Assembly: GCA_026932425.1 (NCBI GenBank)
Contig: JAIXKN010000037.1
Location: forward strand, 1 to 64,000
DNA from: Burkholderiales bacterium
GTDB taxonomy: Bacteria; Pseudomonadota; Gammaproteobacteria; Burkholderiales; Burkholderiaceae_C
Reading direction: 5' to 3'
Length of the DNA stretch: 64,000 bases
Part shown: piece by piece, positions 39,442 to 49,190 of the stretch
Numbering within the stretch: position 1 is the first letter of the stretch
Layout of the letters: each line of letters starts with the position of its first letter
Position numbers and translations under genes: made by a program
Notes under the pieces: model-generated
The model's input: only the letters and a program-made list of their open reading frames with translations
What the model was told of the DNA's origin: nothing
Database searches by the model: none

Positions 39442-41322
39442 TCAACGCTCGCCGGCCGGCGCGACGCCGCCCTCCGGCCGCCAGACCTGCCCGATCGACA
39501 CCGACTTCAGCCGCTTCTGGCGCCCGTACCAGAAGTTCACCAGCCCGCGCGAGAACATCACCGCCGAGAACATCGAGGTCAGGATGCCCAGGCAATGCAC
39601 GACCGCGAAGCCGCGCACCGGGCCCGAGCCGAACATCAGCAGCGCGATGCCGGCGATCAGCGAGGTGACGTTGGAGTCCAGGATCGTCCCCCAGGCGTGC
39701 TCGTAGCCGAGGTGGATCGCCTGCTGCGGCGCCACGCCGCGGCGCAGCTCCTCGCGCACGCGCTCGTTGATGAGCACGTTGGCGTCGATCGCCATGCCGA
39801 GGGTGAGCGCGATCGCCGCGATGCCCGGCAGCGTCAGTGTGGCCTGCAGCATCGACAGCAGCGCCACCAGCAGCAGCAGGTTGAACGACAGCGCCAGCGT
39901 CGAGAACACGCCGAAGAGCAGGTAGTACGAGCACATGAAGACGGCGATCGCGATCGCGCCGTACATCACGCTCTTGAAGCCCTTCTCGATGTTGTCGGCC
40001 CCAAGGCTCGGACCGATCGTGCGCTCCTCGATGATCTCCATCGGCGCGGCGAGCGACCCGGCGCGCAGCAGCAGCGCGGTGTCGGTGGCCTCGGCGGTCG
40101 TCATGCGGCCGCTGATCTGGAAGCGTGCGCCGAGCTCGCTCCTGATCACCGGCGCGGTCACGACCTCGCCCTTGCCCTTCTCGAAGAGCAGGATCGCCAT
40201 GCGCTTGCCGACATTCTCGCGCGTGACGTCGCGGATGATGCGCGCGCCGCGTGCGTCCACCGTCAGGTTGACGGTCGGCTCCTGCGTCTGCCCGTCGAAA
40301 CCGGGCTGGGCATCGGTCAGGTTGTCGCCGGTCAGCACGACCTGGCGGTAGACGATGATCGGCTGGCCGTTGCGCTCGAGGAAGCGCTCGGAGCCGAAGG
40401 GCACCGGGCCGGCGCCGGTGACCGCCGCCTGCGCCTCGGCCGACTCGTTCACCATGCGCAGCTCGAGCGTGGCCGTGCGCCCGATGATGTCCTTGGCGCG
40501 CGCCGTGTCCTGCACCCCTGGCAGCTGCACGACGACGCGGTCCACCCCCTGCTGCTGGATCACCGGCTCGCTGGTGCCGAGCTCGTTGACGCGGTTGTGC
40601 AGCGTCGTGATGTTCTGCTGCAGCGCCTGCTCCTGCACCTTGAACGCCGCCTCGGGCTTGAGCACGCCGCGCAGCCGGAAGTCGCCTGCGTCCTGCGAAG
40701 GCGTCCATTCCATCTCGGTCACGCTGTCGGCCAGCAGATTGCGCGCAGCGGCCAGCGACTCGGCGTCGCGGAAGCGCACCTCGACCGTGTTGCCGTCGCG
40801 CGTGACGCCCAGGTGGCGGATGTTCTTGTCGCGCATCAGCGTGCGCATGTCGCCGCTGATCGCCTCGGCCTTCTTGGTCAGCGCCGACTTCATGTCGACC
40901 TGCATCAGGAAGTGCACGCCGCCGCGCAGGTCCAGGCCGAGATACATCGGCAGCGCGTGGATCGACGCCATCCACGCCGGCGAGCGCGACACCAGGTTCA
41001 GCGCGACGATGTAGCCGGGGTCGGTCGGATCGGGATTGAGCGCACGCGAGATCGCATCCTTGGCCTTGATCTGCGCGTCGGTGTCGGCAAAGCGCGCCTT
41101 GATCGAGTTGCCCTCGAACTGCACGAAGTCCGGTGCCAGCCCTGCCTGCTGCAGCAGCTCGCCGACGCGCTGCGCCAGCGCCGCATCGACTTTGATCGTG
41201 GCCTTGCCGCTGGAGACCTGCACCGCCGGCGCCTCGCCGTAGAAGTTGGGCGCCGTATAGAGCAGCCCGACGACGAGCGCGATCGCCAGGATCGCGTACT
41301 TCCACCAGGGGTAGCGGTTCAT
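39442..41322 (-). CDS. secD: protein translocase subunit SecD
   Basis: A 626-residue inner-membrane protein. One N-terminal membrane segment is followed by a large periplasmic domain with LGLDLRGGVHFLMQVD, then five C-terminal segments including GMAIDANVLINERVREELRRG, the conserved Asp/Arg core. It forms the SecDF proton-driven motor. Order yajC-secD-secF is the normal one; tgt and queA, which often precede yajC, are not next to it. Confidence 0.95.
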   Translation of the reverse strand: MNRYPWWKYAILAIALVVGLLYTAPNFYGEAPAVQVSSGKATIKVDAALAQRVGELLQQAGLAPDFVQFEGNSIKARFADTDAQIKAKDAISRALNPDPTDPGYIVALNLVSRSPAWMASIHALPMYLGLDLRGGVHFLMQVDMKSALTKKAEAISGDMRTLMRDKNIRHLGVTRDGNTVEVRFRDAESLAAARNLLADSVTEMEWTPSQDAGDFRLRGVLKPEAAFKVQEQALQQNITTLHNRVNELGTSEPVIQQQGVDRVVVQLPGVQDTARAKDIIGRTATLELRMVNESAEAQAAVTGAGPVPFGSERFLERNGQPIIVYRQVVLTGDNLTDAQPGFDGQTQEPTVNLTVDARGARIIRDVTRENVGKRMAILLFEKGKGEVVTAPVIRSELGARFQISGRMTTAEATDTALLLRAGSLAAPMEIIEERTIGPSLGADNIEKGFKSVMYGAIAIAVFMCSYYLLFGVFSTLALSFNLLLLVALLSMLQATLTLPGIAAIALTLGMAIDANVLINERVREELRRGVAPQQAIHLGYEHAWGTILDSNVTSLIAGIALLMFGSGPVRGFAVVHCLGILTSMFSAVMFSRGLVNFWYGRQKRLKSVSIGQVWRPEGGVAPAGER

Positions 41323-41426
41323 GAGGAGGATCCTTTGCGGCCGCGCGGCGCGAGCCCGGCGGCAGGGGTGGCGGGAAGGCGCGGCGGTCGCTGCCCCGGA
41401 CGGCCGTGGCCGCTGCGCTCAGCCAT

Positions 41427-41765
41427 TCACTTGCCGAACGTCCCCTTGGGCAGCACCTGCACCACCGAGGGTCGCTGCACCTGCAGCTCGACGCCGCTCG
41501 CGACCTCGACGTGGATGTAGGCATCGCCGAGCTTGGTCACGCGCCCGAGCACGCCGCCGGCGATCACGACTTCGTCGCCCTTGGCCAGCGCCTCGATCAT
41601 CGCGCGGTGTTCCTTCTGCTTCTTCATCTGCGGGCGGATCATGATGAAGTACAGCACCACGAACATCAGCACGAGCGGCAGCATGCTCATGAGCGAGGAC
41701 TGCGCGCCCAGGGCGGCACTGGCGGCGTCGGCGCCCGACTGGGCGTAGGCGTTGGAGATGAACAC
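41427..41765 (-). CDS. yajC: preprotein translocase subunit YajC
   Basis: A 112-residue protein with one membrane segment (SMLPLVLMFVVLYFIMIRPQMKKQKEH), followed by GDEVVIAGGVLGRVTKLGD, typical of YajC. It associates with SecDF. The GTG at 41765 was chosen because GGAG stands seven bases upstream; a frame beginning at 41783 is also open. A 7-bp inverted repeat (41803-41821) and a TAGAAT hexamer (41831-41836, minus strand) lie upstream in its likely leader and promoter. Confidence 0.93.
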   Translation of the reverse strand: MFISNAYAQSGADAASAALGAQSSLMSMLPLVLMFVVLYFIMIRPQMKKQKEHRAMIEALAKGDEVVIAGGVLGRVTKLGDAYIHVEVASGVELQVQRPSVVQVLPKGTFGK

Positions 41766-41908
41766 GGGGTCGCTCCTGGTCACAGGGTCGTTCTAGAACC
41801 GGGCCTGCCCTTGCGGCAGGCGAACCCTATATTCTAGGTTCTTGGCGGACCGATTCTCGCCGCAGGCCGCTTGGCCGTCCGATCCCGGGCCGCCGACCGC
41901 TGCCCGCG

Positions 41909-42526
41909 TCAACCCGCCGCGCCGCTGCGCTGCTGGAGCTGGCGCAGCTCCTCCAGCGTGTTCGCGTTGAAGAAGGCCGCGGCGTCCTCGAACTCGACGC
42001 TCACGCAGCGGTGGCGCGCCGTCCAGCGGTCGATCTTGCGCTGCCCGGACTGCAGATAGGCCATCAGGTCTTCCATCAGCGTCGCGCGCACGAGGCAGAA
42101 CACCGGCTGCGCGCGCAGCTCGCCGTCCTCGCGCGTGGCGGCCAGCGCGATGTCGGCATCCTGCGCGACCACCGCCCGCGCCAGGCGCTCGGCGAGGTCC
42201 TCAGGGAAGTCCGGTGTATCGCAGGGCACGGTCAGCAGCCACGGCGTCTCGCAGCGCTCGAGCCCGGTCAGCATCCCGGCCAGCGGCCCCGGGTAGTCGG
42301 GCAGCGCGTCGGGCCAGACGGGAACGCCCATCGACTCGTAGGCCGCGAAGTTGCGGTTGGCGTTGATCATCGTCGGCCCGACCTGGCGCTGCAGGCGCAG
42401 CAGCGTGTAGAGCGCCAGCGGCATGCCGCGGTGCGTCTGCAGGCCCTTGTCGACGCCGCCCATGCGCGTGGCGCGGCCGCCGGCGAGCACGATCCCGGTG
42501 ATGTCCTCAGGAGAAATCGGGTTCAT
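41909..42526 (-). CDS. mobA: molybdenum cofactor guanylyltransferase
   Basis: A 205-residue enzyme that links GMP to molybdopterin. [19 protein letters not shown] is the nucleotide-binding signature; [15 protein letters not shown] and [13 protein letters not shown] are also diagnostic. It implies molybdenum enzymes of the bis-MGD type elsewhere in the genome. Start at ATG 42526 gives the usual few residues before the first strand. Neighbouring genes are unrelated. Confidence 0.93.
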   Translation of the reverse strand: MNPISPEDITGIVLAGGRATRMGGVDKGLQTHRGMPLALYTLLRLQRQVGPTMINANRNFAAYESMGVPVWPDALPDYPGPLAGMLTGLERCETPWLLTVPCDTPDFPEDLAERLARAVVAQDADIALAATREDGELRAQPVFCLVRATLMEDLMAYLQSGQRKIDRWTARHRCVSVEFEDAAAFFNANTLEELRQLQQRSGAAG

Positions 42527-42759
42527 CGCTTCAGGCAAGCACAATTCACGGCGCTACCGCACCGGCGGCACACGATCGACCGATCCGTGATATCGGGGCT
42601 ATGCACGGACAGCGGCATCCGACTGTCGATTCGCCGAGTGCGATCACGGGCGGTGCCGCAACAGAGACTCATCGACGGGCCAGTATAGGTAGGCTCGGTC
42701 TTGGTGCGCATGCCACATATCGTCCGACGTCGCAGTTGTGGCAGGCCGGGGAGCTCCGG

Positions 42760-45138
42760 CTATCGCCCAGGGCGCCCTTCCCTGTCCCATTCGATCCGCC
42801 ATCCGGGCCGTTGTAGCCACGCCAGCGCCAGCGTGACGCCGACGTAGGCGGCGAGGTAGCGCGCGATCAACGCGGGGCCGCTGGCGTAGGCGTCGCGACC
42901 GGCCGAGAGGATGAACTGCAGCGCCGAGAAGACGCGCCCGTACTTGAACACCGCGGGCTCGAGCCCGGCCCAGAGCGCAGCGGGCGTCCCGAGCGCCGCC
43001 ACGACGAGCAGCACGACCGCGACGCGCCGCGAGCCGCACCCCAGGCTTGCCAGCGCTGCGGCGCCGATGCCGATCCCCATGACCGCCAGGGCCAGGCAGG
43101 TGGAGGCGATGAAGCTGCCGCCGCCGCGCATCAGCTCGACCAGGTTGTCGGTCGCGGCCAGGTCGACCACGACCCAGTGCAGGGGCCAGGCAAGCGCAAC
43201 GGCCAGCAAGGCCCAGTAGATCAGCCGGTTGAGACGCTGCGGATCTCGGGCCACTGCCACGACGGCCGCCGCGCCGCAGAGCGGAAGCATCAGCGCCGCG
43301 TGCAGCGCGAGGTAGCGCAGCAGGTCTTCGAGCACGCCGGGCCAGCCGAGGACGGGCGAGCCGATCAGCTTGTGCAGCATCGGCAGCGGCACGGCAGCCC
43401 GCAGCACGACGAACGCGACCAGGCCGTGAACCAGCAGGAGCAGCGGCAAGGCCCCGGCAACACGCCGCGATGCGCGCACGTAGAACAGGGGCAGCGCGCC
43501 GATCCACCAGGCCACGGCCGCGACACCCGCCGCTGCAAGCATCCCCGTCACGCCGGCAGGCATGAGCTTGGCCACGTTGTAAGGCACGCCAGGCAGACGC
43601 GCCAGCAGCCAGAGCAGGAGCGCGAGGACGACGACGCTCAGCGCCTGCGCAGGCCAGGCGGCCGGTCCGACCTGCGCCGCCCGGCGATCAACCGCGCCGA
43701 CGGCATCGCGCGAAGCCGCATCGATGCCCGCCGGGGCGATCCGCCCCTGCGTTCCGGCGGCGTCCGGCGCGTCAGCCGCCGGTGCATGCAAGCCCAGCCT
43801 CCCGGCACCCGCTTGCAGCCAGCCCGTGAGCCGCCAGCCCAGGACCGCGCCAAGCGTGGCCAGCAACGCGTCGGTCAGGTCCGCAACCCGGTCGGCAAGC
43901 ACCACCTGCACGGCCTCGAGCAGGAACGCCAGGACCGCCAGCGCCAGCAGCCAGGCGCGCGAAGCCTTGGCACCCGGTCTGGCGACAACCAGCCGCAGCA
44001 GCAAGCCTCCAGGCAGAAAGACCAGCAGCTTGCGCAGGATCTCGTTGAGCGCGCCGAACTCGTTGCGTTGGAAATAGGTCAGGAAAGGCACGCGCGAGAA
44101 CGCATCGACAAAGGCCGGCCATCCCTTCGCCGGCCATGCGAACGCGAACGGCCACGTATAGATCCAGATCACCGCAAGCAACCAGACGGCAAGACCCATC
44201 CGGCAAGCCACGCGCAAGCGCTGAGGCTCGCGGTCCAGCAGACGTGGCAGGTACTGGAGAAGGTTCGCTCCCAGCCATGCGCCAACGGCCGAGAGCAGGA
44301 CGTCCGTGATATCGCTGACCCGTGAGAGCACGACGAATTGCGCGCATTCGAGCATCAGCGCCAACGCCATGGCGCGCACAACGATCGTGCGGACGGGGCG
44401 TCGTGGCGCGTCCAGCCGCCAAAGCAGCCCCACCGGAACCCAGAGCAGGACGTCGCTCAGGATCTCGTAGACGATGTCAACGGGTACCCCGCGCAGACCC
44501 GCGAACGGCACGAGGACCACGCGTTCGCTGCGCCACTTCCGGTAAAGCTCGCCAACATCCAGCGTCAGGTCCAGCGGCATCACCGCGAAGAGCAGCAGGC
44601 CGAGCAGGTAGAGATGCAGCACCTGCGCCGCACGCGAGCGCAGATCCATGGCCGCATCGAGTGCCGCGAGCCGGCGCCGGATGGGACTCCCCGCAAGCGC
44701 ATGCAGGAGCAAGCCGATCACCGTACCCGCGGTCTGCGCGAGCACGTCGCCCAGGCTCTCGCTGCGGCCGGGCAGGAAACCCTGCCCCCACTCGACGAGC
44801 AGCGAGAGGGGAAGGACCAGGCCCACGATGGCCGCCTGCCTGAACAAGCCCAGCCGTCCGCCCGGGCCGCTCCACAACAAGGCCAGACCGAGGCCGAGCG
44901 GCACCGTCAGCAGGACGTTGACGGCGGTATCGAGTCGCTGCGCGCGCAGCGCGGTGGCACCCGACCATTGCCACAGCCGATGCCAGACCTCGACCGGATC
45001 GGCCGCCCGGAAATCGAGCGGAACCCAGCTCCCGTAGGCGATGAAGACCGCCCAGGTCAGCAGCAGCCAGCCCAGATGCCGCTTCTGTCGCGGCGTCAGG
45101 ATATCGTCGCCCGCGGACGCGACGGCAAGCGGCCGCAT
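42760..45138 (-). CDS. membrane protein with three VanZ-like units
   Basis: A 792-residue integral membrane protein. Three VanZ-type units follow each other, each with E-x-x-Q then D(-x-x-D): Glu116/Gln119/Asp131, Glu264/Gln267/Asp276/Asp279 and Glu408/Gln411/Asp420/Asp423, each followed by a Gly-rich helix. A linker at ~450-495 leads to a further region of about nine hydrophobic segments (500-775). Single VanZ proteins are common; VanZ lowers teicoplanin sensitivity in enterococci, but the biochemical role is not known. It lies 12 bases after the decarboxylase gene on the same strand, so they likely form one operon. Confidence 0.85.
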   Translation of the reverse strand: MRPLAVASAGDDILTPRQKRHLGWLLLTWAVFIAYGSWVPLDFRAADPVEVWHRLWQWSGATALRAQRLDTAVNVLLTVPLGLGLALLWSGPGGRLGLFRQAAIVGLVLPLSLLVEWGQGFLPGRSESLGDVLAQTAGTVIGLLLHALAGSPIRRRLAALDAAMDLRSRAAQVLHLYLLGLLLFAVMPLDLTLDVGELYRKWRSERVVLVPFAGLRGVPVDIVYEILSDVLLWVPVGLLWRLDAPRRPVRTIVVRAMALALMLECAQFVVLSRVSDITDVLLSAVGAWLGANLLQYLPRLLDREPQRLRVACRMGLAVWLLAVIWIYTWPFAFAWPAKGWPAFVDAFSRVPFLTYFQRNEFGALNEILRKLLVFLPGGLLLRLVVARPGAKASRAWLLALAVLAFLLEAVQVVLADRVADLTDALLATLGAVLGWRLTGWLQAGAGRLGLHAPAADAPDAAGTQGRIAPAGIDAASRDAVGAVDRRAAQVGPAAWPAQALSVVVLALLLWLLARLPGVPYNVAKLMPAGVTGMLAAAGVAAVAWWIGALPLFYVRASRRVAGALPLLLLVHGLVAFVVLRAAVPLPMLHKLIGSPVLGWPGVLEDLLRYLALHAALMLPLCGAAAVVAVARDPQRLNRLIYWALLAVALAWPLHWVVVDLAATDNLVELMRGGGSFIASTCLALAVMGIGIGAAALASLGCGSRRVAVVLLVVAALGTPAALWAGLEPAVFKYGRVFSALQFILSAGRDAYASGPALIARYLAAYVGVTLALAWLQRPGWRIEWDREGRPGR

Positions 45139-45150
45139 GCGCGCGAGCCG

Positions 45151-46395
45151 CTAGACAAGTACCTCGACCACCGCCGGATGCCCGAGGAAGGGCTGCGGGC
45201 TGGCGCTGGCGCCGTAGGCGCCGGACTGGAAGATCACGACCAGGTCGCCGATGTCGGCCTGCGGCAGCTCCATGCGGTCGGCCAGCAGGTCCAGCGGCGT
45301 GCACAGCGGGCCGACGGCGGACGCGAGCTCGGGCGCGGCGTCGACGCGGTTGCCGATGGTCGCCGGGTAGTTCTTGCGCAGCACCTGGCCGAAGTTGCCC
45401 GAGGCCGAGAGGTGGTGGTTCAGCCCGCCGTCGCAGACGAGGAAGACCTGCCCGCGCGACACCTTGCGGTCGACCACGCGCGTGACGTAGACGCCGGCCT
45501 CGCCGACGAGAAAGCGTCCGAGCTCGATCACGAGCCGCGCCTGCGGCAGCTCGGCCGTTGCGCGTTCGACGAGTGCGGCCAGGTTCCGCCCGATCGGCGC
45601 GAGGTCCAGCCGCTGCTCGCCCGGGAAATAGGGAATGCCGAAACCGCCGCCCAGGTTGAGCACCCGCAGCGGTGCCGGCGCGTCCTGCGAGAGGCGCAGC
45701 GCCAGCTCGAAGCCCTTCACTTGCGCCTCGCAGATCGACTCGGCACGCAGGTTCTGCGAACCGGCGAAGAGGTGAAAGCCTTCGAAGGACAGGCCCAGCG
45801 CGCCGATCTGCGCCAGCGCCTGCGGGATCTGCTCGACGTCGATGCCGAACTGCTTGGGCCCGCCGCCCATCTTCATTCCGGAGCCCTTGAGCTCGTAGTC
45901 CGGGTTCACGCGCAACGCCACGCGCGCCGGCAGCCCGAGCGCCTGCGAGGCCGCGGCGAGCACCGGCAGCTCGCGCGTCGACTCGACGTTGACCAGCACG
46001 CCCGCGGCCACGGCCTGCTGCAGCTCGACGTCGCGCTTGCCCGGCCCGGCGAAGCTGATCTCCTCAGGATCCGCGCCGGCGTCCAGCGCGATCTTCAGCT
46101 CGCCGCCCGACGCCACGTCGATGCCATCCACCAGCCCGGCCATGAAGCCGACGAGGGCCGGCATCGGGTTGGCCTTCATCGCGTAGTGCAGCTTCACCGC
46201 CGGTGGCAGCGCTCCCCGCAGCTCGGCCACGCGCGCGCGCAGCAGGCCACGGTCGTAGGCGTAGAAGGGCGTGCGACCGACTCGCGCGGCCAGCACCGAA
46301 AGCCGCTTGCCGCCGACGACGAGTTCGCCGTCGCAGGTGGCGAACTGGGTCATCGGTGCGTGAATGGGGGTTGGGCGGGGAGCCGAAAGATCCAT
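45151..46395 (-). CDS. PLP-dependent decarboxylase, exosortase-A-system-associated type
   Basis: A fold-III PLP enzyme of 414 residues, related to diaminopimelate decarboxylase LysA. LHYAMKANPMPALV holds the PLP lysine (residue 74); NVESTRELPVL, GGGFGIPYFPGE and the C-terminal CDGGLNHHLSASG and VFQSGAYGASASPQPFLGHP complete the site. The text fits the subfamily found in exosortase A (XrtA) exopolysaccharide loci, usually next to an acyl-CoA ligase; a remnant of such a ligase occurs at 49.2 kb. ATG 46395 is used because related proteins have a short HAPM-like lead; ATG 46353 would also work. The substrate is not known. Confidence 0.85.
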   Translation of the reverse strand: MDLSAPRPTPIHAPMTQFATCDGELVVGGKRLSVLAARVGRTPFYAYDRGLLRARVAELRGALPPAVKLHYAMKANPMPALVGFMAGLVDGIDVASGGELKIALDAGADPEEISFAGPGKRDVELQQAVAAGVLVNVESTRELPVLAAASQALGLPARVALRVNPDYELKGSGMKMGGGPKQFGIDVEQIPQALAQIGALGLSFEGFHLFAGSQNLRAESICEAQVKGFELALRLSQDAPAPLRVLNLGGGFGIPYFPGEQRLDLAPIGRNLAALVERATAELPQARLVIELGRFLVGEAGVYVTRVVDRKVSRGQVFLVCDGGLNHHLSASGNFGQVLRKNYPATIGNRVDAAPELASAVGPLCTPLDLLADRMELPQADIGDLVVIFQSGAYGASASPQPFLGHPAVVEVLV

Positions 46396-46720
46396 GGGCG
46401 ACTGGTCTGCGTTTCGTCGAAGGCGCTTGCTGGTTCCGCCTGGCCTTCTGCCTTCCTTCCGCCTTGAAGGCCTGCGCGGAGCTGGGACAAGGCGCAGGCG
46501 CGACAGAACGACATCGCCTGCGCAGCATGGCCGTGCCGACGAGTCTAGGGGCCAACGGCGCGACCCGCAGGCCAGTACCCGCGCCGCAAAGCGCCCAGCA
46601 GTGAACTCGGCCACGGTCCTCCCGCGCCAGCGGCGCACGAAGGCGGCTCCCCGACATAGGATCGGCCGCTTTGAGCACCCGGACCCTGCGCGCAGCGCTG
46701 CTGCACGTGAAGCTGCCTGC
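46396..46720. other. 325-bp divergent intergenic region
   Basis: It separates the decarboxylase (minus) from the synthetase-like gene (plus) and should hold both promoters. The plus-strand frame of the synthetase is open through most of it, but the translation is Arg-rich and has no family character. No clear sigma-54 or sigma-70 element and no RNA gene was found. Confidence 0.5.
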
Positions 46721-48427
46721 ATGAACGAACCGAACACCCCTGTTGCCGCAACGCCCCCTTCTCCGCCGTCGAATCCTCCGGGCGCTGCGCTGCTGACGGG
46801 AAAGATCGAGGGCGGATCGACGGCCGACGGTCGGGCGGTACTGCAGTCGCTGCTGGACGCGGCGGACCCCTGGGGCGCCGCAGCCGGTCTTCACGGCGAA
46901 TTCGCAGCCGGTCTGGCCAGCGCCGACGGGCAAGGCGGGGTGCTGCTCACCGACCGCTTCGCGACGCACAGCCTGTGCTGGCGCGTCATAGCCGGCCGCG
47001 TTCACTTCGCCGCGCGCGCCGACGAGCTGGCCGCGCTGCCGCCGCGCGCCGAGATCGATCCGCAGGCGATCTTCGACTACTTCTACTTCCACGTCATCCC
47101 CTCCCCGCGGACGATCTTCCGCGGCGTCTATCGCCTCGAGCCCGGGGTGCTTGCGCGCATCCGCGGCGATCGCCTCGAGCAGCGGCGCTGGTGGAACCCG
47201 CGCTTCACCGAACCGGCCAGTGCCGACTTCGACAAGCTGGCGGCGCAGTTTCGTGCGCTGGTCGAGGACGCCGTCCGCACCCGCCTGGACGGCAGCAAGC
47301 CCGCGTGCTTCCTCTCGGGCGGCACCGACAGCTCGACCGTCGCCGGGATGATCGGCAAGGTGCTGGGCCGCGCCGGCTCGACCTACTCGATCGGTTTCGA
47401 GGCCGAGGGCTACGACGAGATGCAGTACGCGCGCATCGCGGCGAAACGTTTCGGCACCGATCACCACGAGTACTACGTGACGCCCGAGGACCTGGTCAGT
47501 GGCATCCCGCTCGTGGCGGCCTCCTACGACCAGCCCTTCGGCAACAGCTCGGTCGTGCCGGCCTACTACTGCGCGAAGATGGCACGCGAGGACGGCGTCT
47601 CGCTACTCATCGCCGGCGACGGCGGCGACGAGTTCTTCGGCGGCAACGTGCGTTACGCAAAGCAGCGCCTCTTCGGCTTCTACGAACAGGTGCCCGGCGT
47701 CGTGCGCAAGGGCCTGCTCGAACCCATCCTGCAGGGCACGGCGGTGGGCGCATTGCCGCTGGCGCGCAAGGGCCGCAGCTACATCGAGCAGGCGCGCGTG
47801 CCGCTGCCCGACCGCATGCAGATGTACAACCTGCTGCAGCGCCTGGGGCAGGAGAACGTCTTCGAGCGCAGCTTCCTCGCCTGCATCGACCGCGAGAATC
47901 CGCTGCGCCAGCAGCGTGCGGTCTGGAAGGAGGCGGGACAGGCCTCGCCGCTGAACCTGATGCTGGCCTACGACTGGCGCTACACGCTCACCGAGGCCGA
48001 CCTGCGCAAGGTGCGCGGCGCGACCGAGCTTGCGGGCGTGCAGACGCGCTTTCCCTTCCTGGACCACCGGCTCGTCGACTTCTCGCTGGACCTGCCCGTC
48101 TCCTACAAGCTCAAGGGCGACAAGCTGCGCTGGTTCTTCAAGGAGGCGCTGCGCGGCTTCCTGCCCGACGAGATCCTGGCGAAGAAGAAACAAGGTTTCG
48201 GCCTGCCCTTCGGCGTCTGGGCCAACCGCCACGAGGGCCTCAAGCGCTTCGCCACCGACTCGCTGCAATCATTGGCCCAGCGCGGCATCGTCCGCGCCGA
48301 CTTCATCGACACGCTGCTGAAAGATCACCTGCCCGCTCACCCCGGCTACTACGGCGAGATGGTGTGGATCTCGATGATCCTCGAGCAGTGGCTGCGCCGG
48401 CACGCGCCGGGGTGGCGGCTGAGGTGA
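46721..48427 (+). CDS. asparagine-synthetase-like amidoligase lacking the glutaminase cysteine
   Basis: A 568-residue protein. Residues ~28-165 correspond to the second part of a class II glutaminase domain (LHGEFAAGLA, LLTDRFATHSL, FAARADELAA), but the protein does not begin with the Cys that acts as nucleophile. The ATP-pyrophosphatase domain is intact: SGGTDSS at 199-205, GDGGDEFFGGN, and ETRFPFLDHRLVDF-like QTRFPFLDHRLV. It probably makes an amide bond using ammonia or an amine instead of glutamine. Its place next to a surface-glycan decarboxylase suggests modification of a sugar acid. Confidence 0.85.
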   Translation: MNEPNTPVAATPPSPPSNPPGAALLTGKIEGGSTADGRAVLQSLLDAADPWGAAAGLHGEFAAGLASADGQGGVLLTDRFATHSLCWRVIAGRVHFAARADELAALPPRAEIDPQAIFDYFYFHVIPSPRTIFRGVYRLEPGVLARIRGDRLEQRRWWNPRFTEPASADFDKLAAQFRALVEDAVRTRLDGSKPACFLSGGTDSSTVAGMIGKVLGRAGSTYSIGFEAEGYDEMQYARIAAKRFGTDHHEYYVTPEDLVSGIPLVAASYDQPFGNSSVVPAYYCAKMAREDGVSLLIAGDGGDEFFGGNVRYAKQRLFGFYEQVPGVVRKGLLEPILQGTAVGALPLARKGRSYIEQARVPLPDRMQMYNLLQRLGQENVFERSFLACIDRENPLRQQRAVWKEAGQASPLNLMLAYDWRYTLTEADLRKVRGATELAGVQTRFPFLDHRLVDFSLDLPVSYKLKGDKLRWFFKEALRGFLPDEILAKKKQGFGLPFGVWANRHEGLKRFATDSLQSLAQRGIVRADFIDTLLKDHLPAHPGYYGEMVWISMILEQWLRRHAPGWRLR

Positions 48428-48436
48428 CGCCGAAAA

Positions 48437-48453
48437 GTCGCACCAAGTGCGAC
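48437..48453 (-). terminator. hairpin with T tract after hepT
   Basis: GTCGCAC and GTGCGAC form a perfect 7-bp stem with a 3-base loop. On the minus strand TTTT follows at once, so it looks like a Rho-independent terminator for the mntA-hepT pair; on the plus strand it lies 10 bases after the amidoligase stop and may help there too. Confidence 0.6.
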
Positions 48454-48467
48454 CTAGAACCGACCCA

Positions 48468-48812
48468 TCAGAGACCGCTACTGCTATCGAGCGCCTGACG
48501 CAAAGCGTTTCCGAGAGCTGGCAACGACTGAACTGCGGTCGCCCACAGGATGTCCTTGTCAACATCGAAGTAGGCGTGGATCAGGCGATTGCGCATGCCG
48601 ACAACGGCAGTCCACGGGATCTCAATACCGGCACGGGTCCCTTCCGAGACCCTGGCCGCCGCCTCGCCGATGATTTCGATGGCGCGCACGAGTGCGAACA
48701 GCAACATCGGGTCCGTGTCGAGGTCGCCGCGCAAGCGCCCGTCAATGAAGCGCGCCGCCAGTTCAACGGCATCGCGCATGTGTTGCAGACGAACGCGGTC
48801 AGCCGGATTCAT
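48468..48812 (-). CDS. hepT: HepT family toxin (HEPN ribonuclease)
   Basis: A 114-residue all-helical HEPN protein (DUF86). The catalytic RX4HXY motif is complete: Arg74, His79 and Tyr81 in [12 protein letters not shown]. HepT is an RNase toxin that its partner MntA silences by adding AMP to the tyrosine. The mntA frame overlaps its start by 14 bases, the standard order for the pair. ATG 48812 is used; an ATG at 48827 would add five residues. Confidence 0.9.
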   Translation of the reverse strand: MNPADRVRLQHMRDAVELAARFIDGRLRGDLDTDPMLLFALVRAIEIIGEAAARVSEGTRAGIEIPWTAVVGMRNRLIHAYFDVDKDILWATAVQSLPALGNALRQALDSSSGL

Positions 48813-49128
48813 ACTGAACGGCTGCATTGCGCACCACGTCCCCTCGGAAGTAGCGCGACAAGTCGCCGGGCGTCCGGAGATCAACTCTCGAGCCATCCAG
48901 CATGAGACTCAGCTCATGCTCCATGTCGGCCATGTCCAGCAGTGTGGGCGTATGTCTCGGATCGAATTCGACGAGCAAATCGATATCACTGTCCGGCCGA
49001 TCGTGCCCCGTCAGGCGCGAACCGAACAGAGACAGACGTCGGATGCCGCGCCGGATGCAAAACGCTTCCAGTTCTCCGCGATCGAGCGCGAGGCTGGGAT
49101 GCAGGGGTTGTGCGGGGGTCTGCGGCAT
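48799..49128 (-). CDS. mntA: MntA family antitoxin nucleotidyltransferase
   Basis: A 109-residue minimal nucleotidyltransferase. [22 protein letters not shown] contains the GSx10DxD motif (Gly36, Ser37, Asp48, Asp50). The family adds AMP units to HepT to block its RNase activity. The reading frame overlaps hepT by 14 bases. The pair sits directly beside the ligase remnant and a second nucleotidyltransferase pair. Confidence 0.9.
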   Translation of the reverse strand: MPQTPAQPLHPSLALDRGELEAFCIRRGIRRLSLFGSRLTGHDRPDSDIDLLVEFDPRHTPTLLDMADMEHELSLMLDGSRVDLRTPGDLSRYFRGDVVRNAAVQYESG

Positions 49129-49190
49129 GCCGCCATCGTAGTCCAGGGCGCTGCTGCGAAGAAGCTGGAGGCTGATGCCGAGACTCGGGT

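Noticed and set aside
38434..41520. A 1,028-codon open frame on the plus strand opposite secF-secD
   Set aside because: It is the antisense of two well-recognised genes; its His/Arg/Asp-rich translation has no protein-like pattern and arises from high GC.
46364..46720. Possible N-terminal extension of the amidoligase that could supply the missing glutaminase part
   Set aside because: The translation is Arg-rich and low in character, with no Cys-beginning glutaminase motif.
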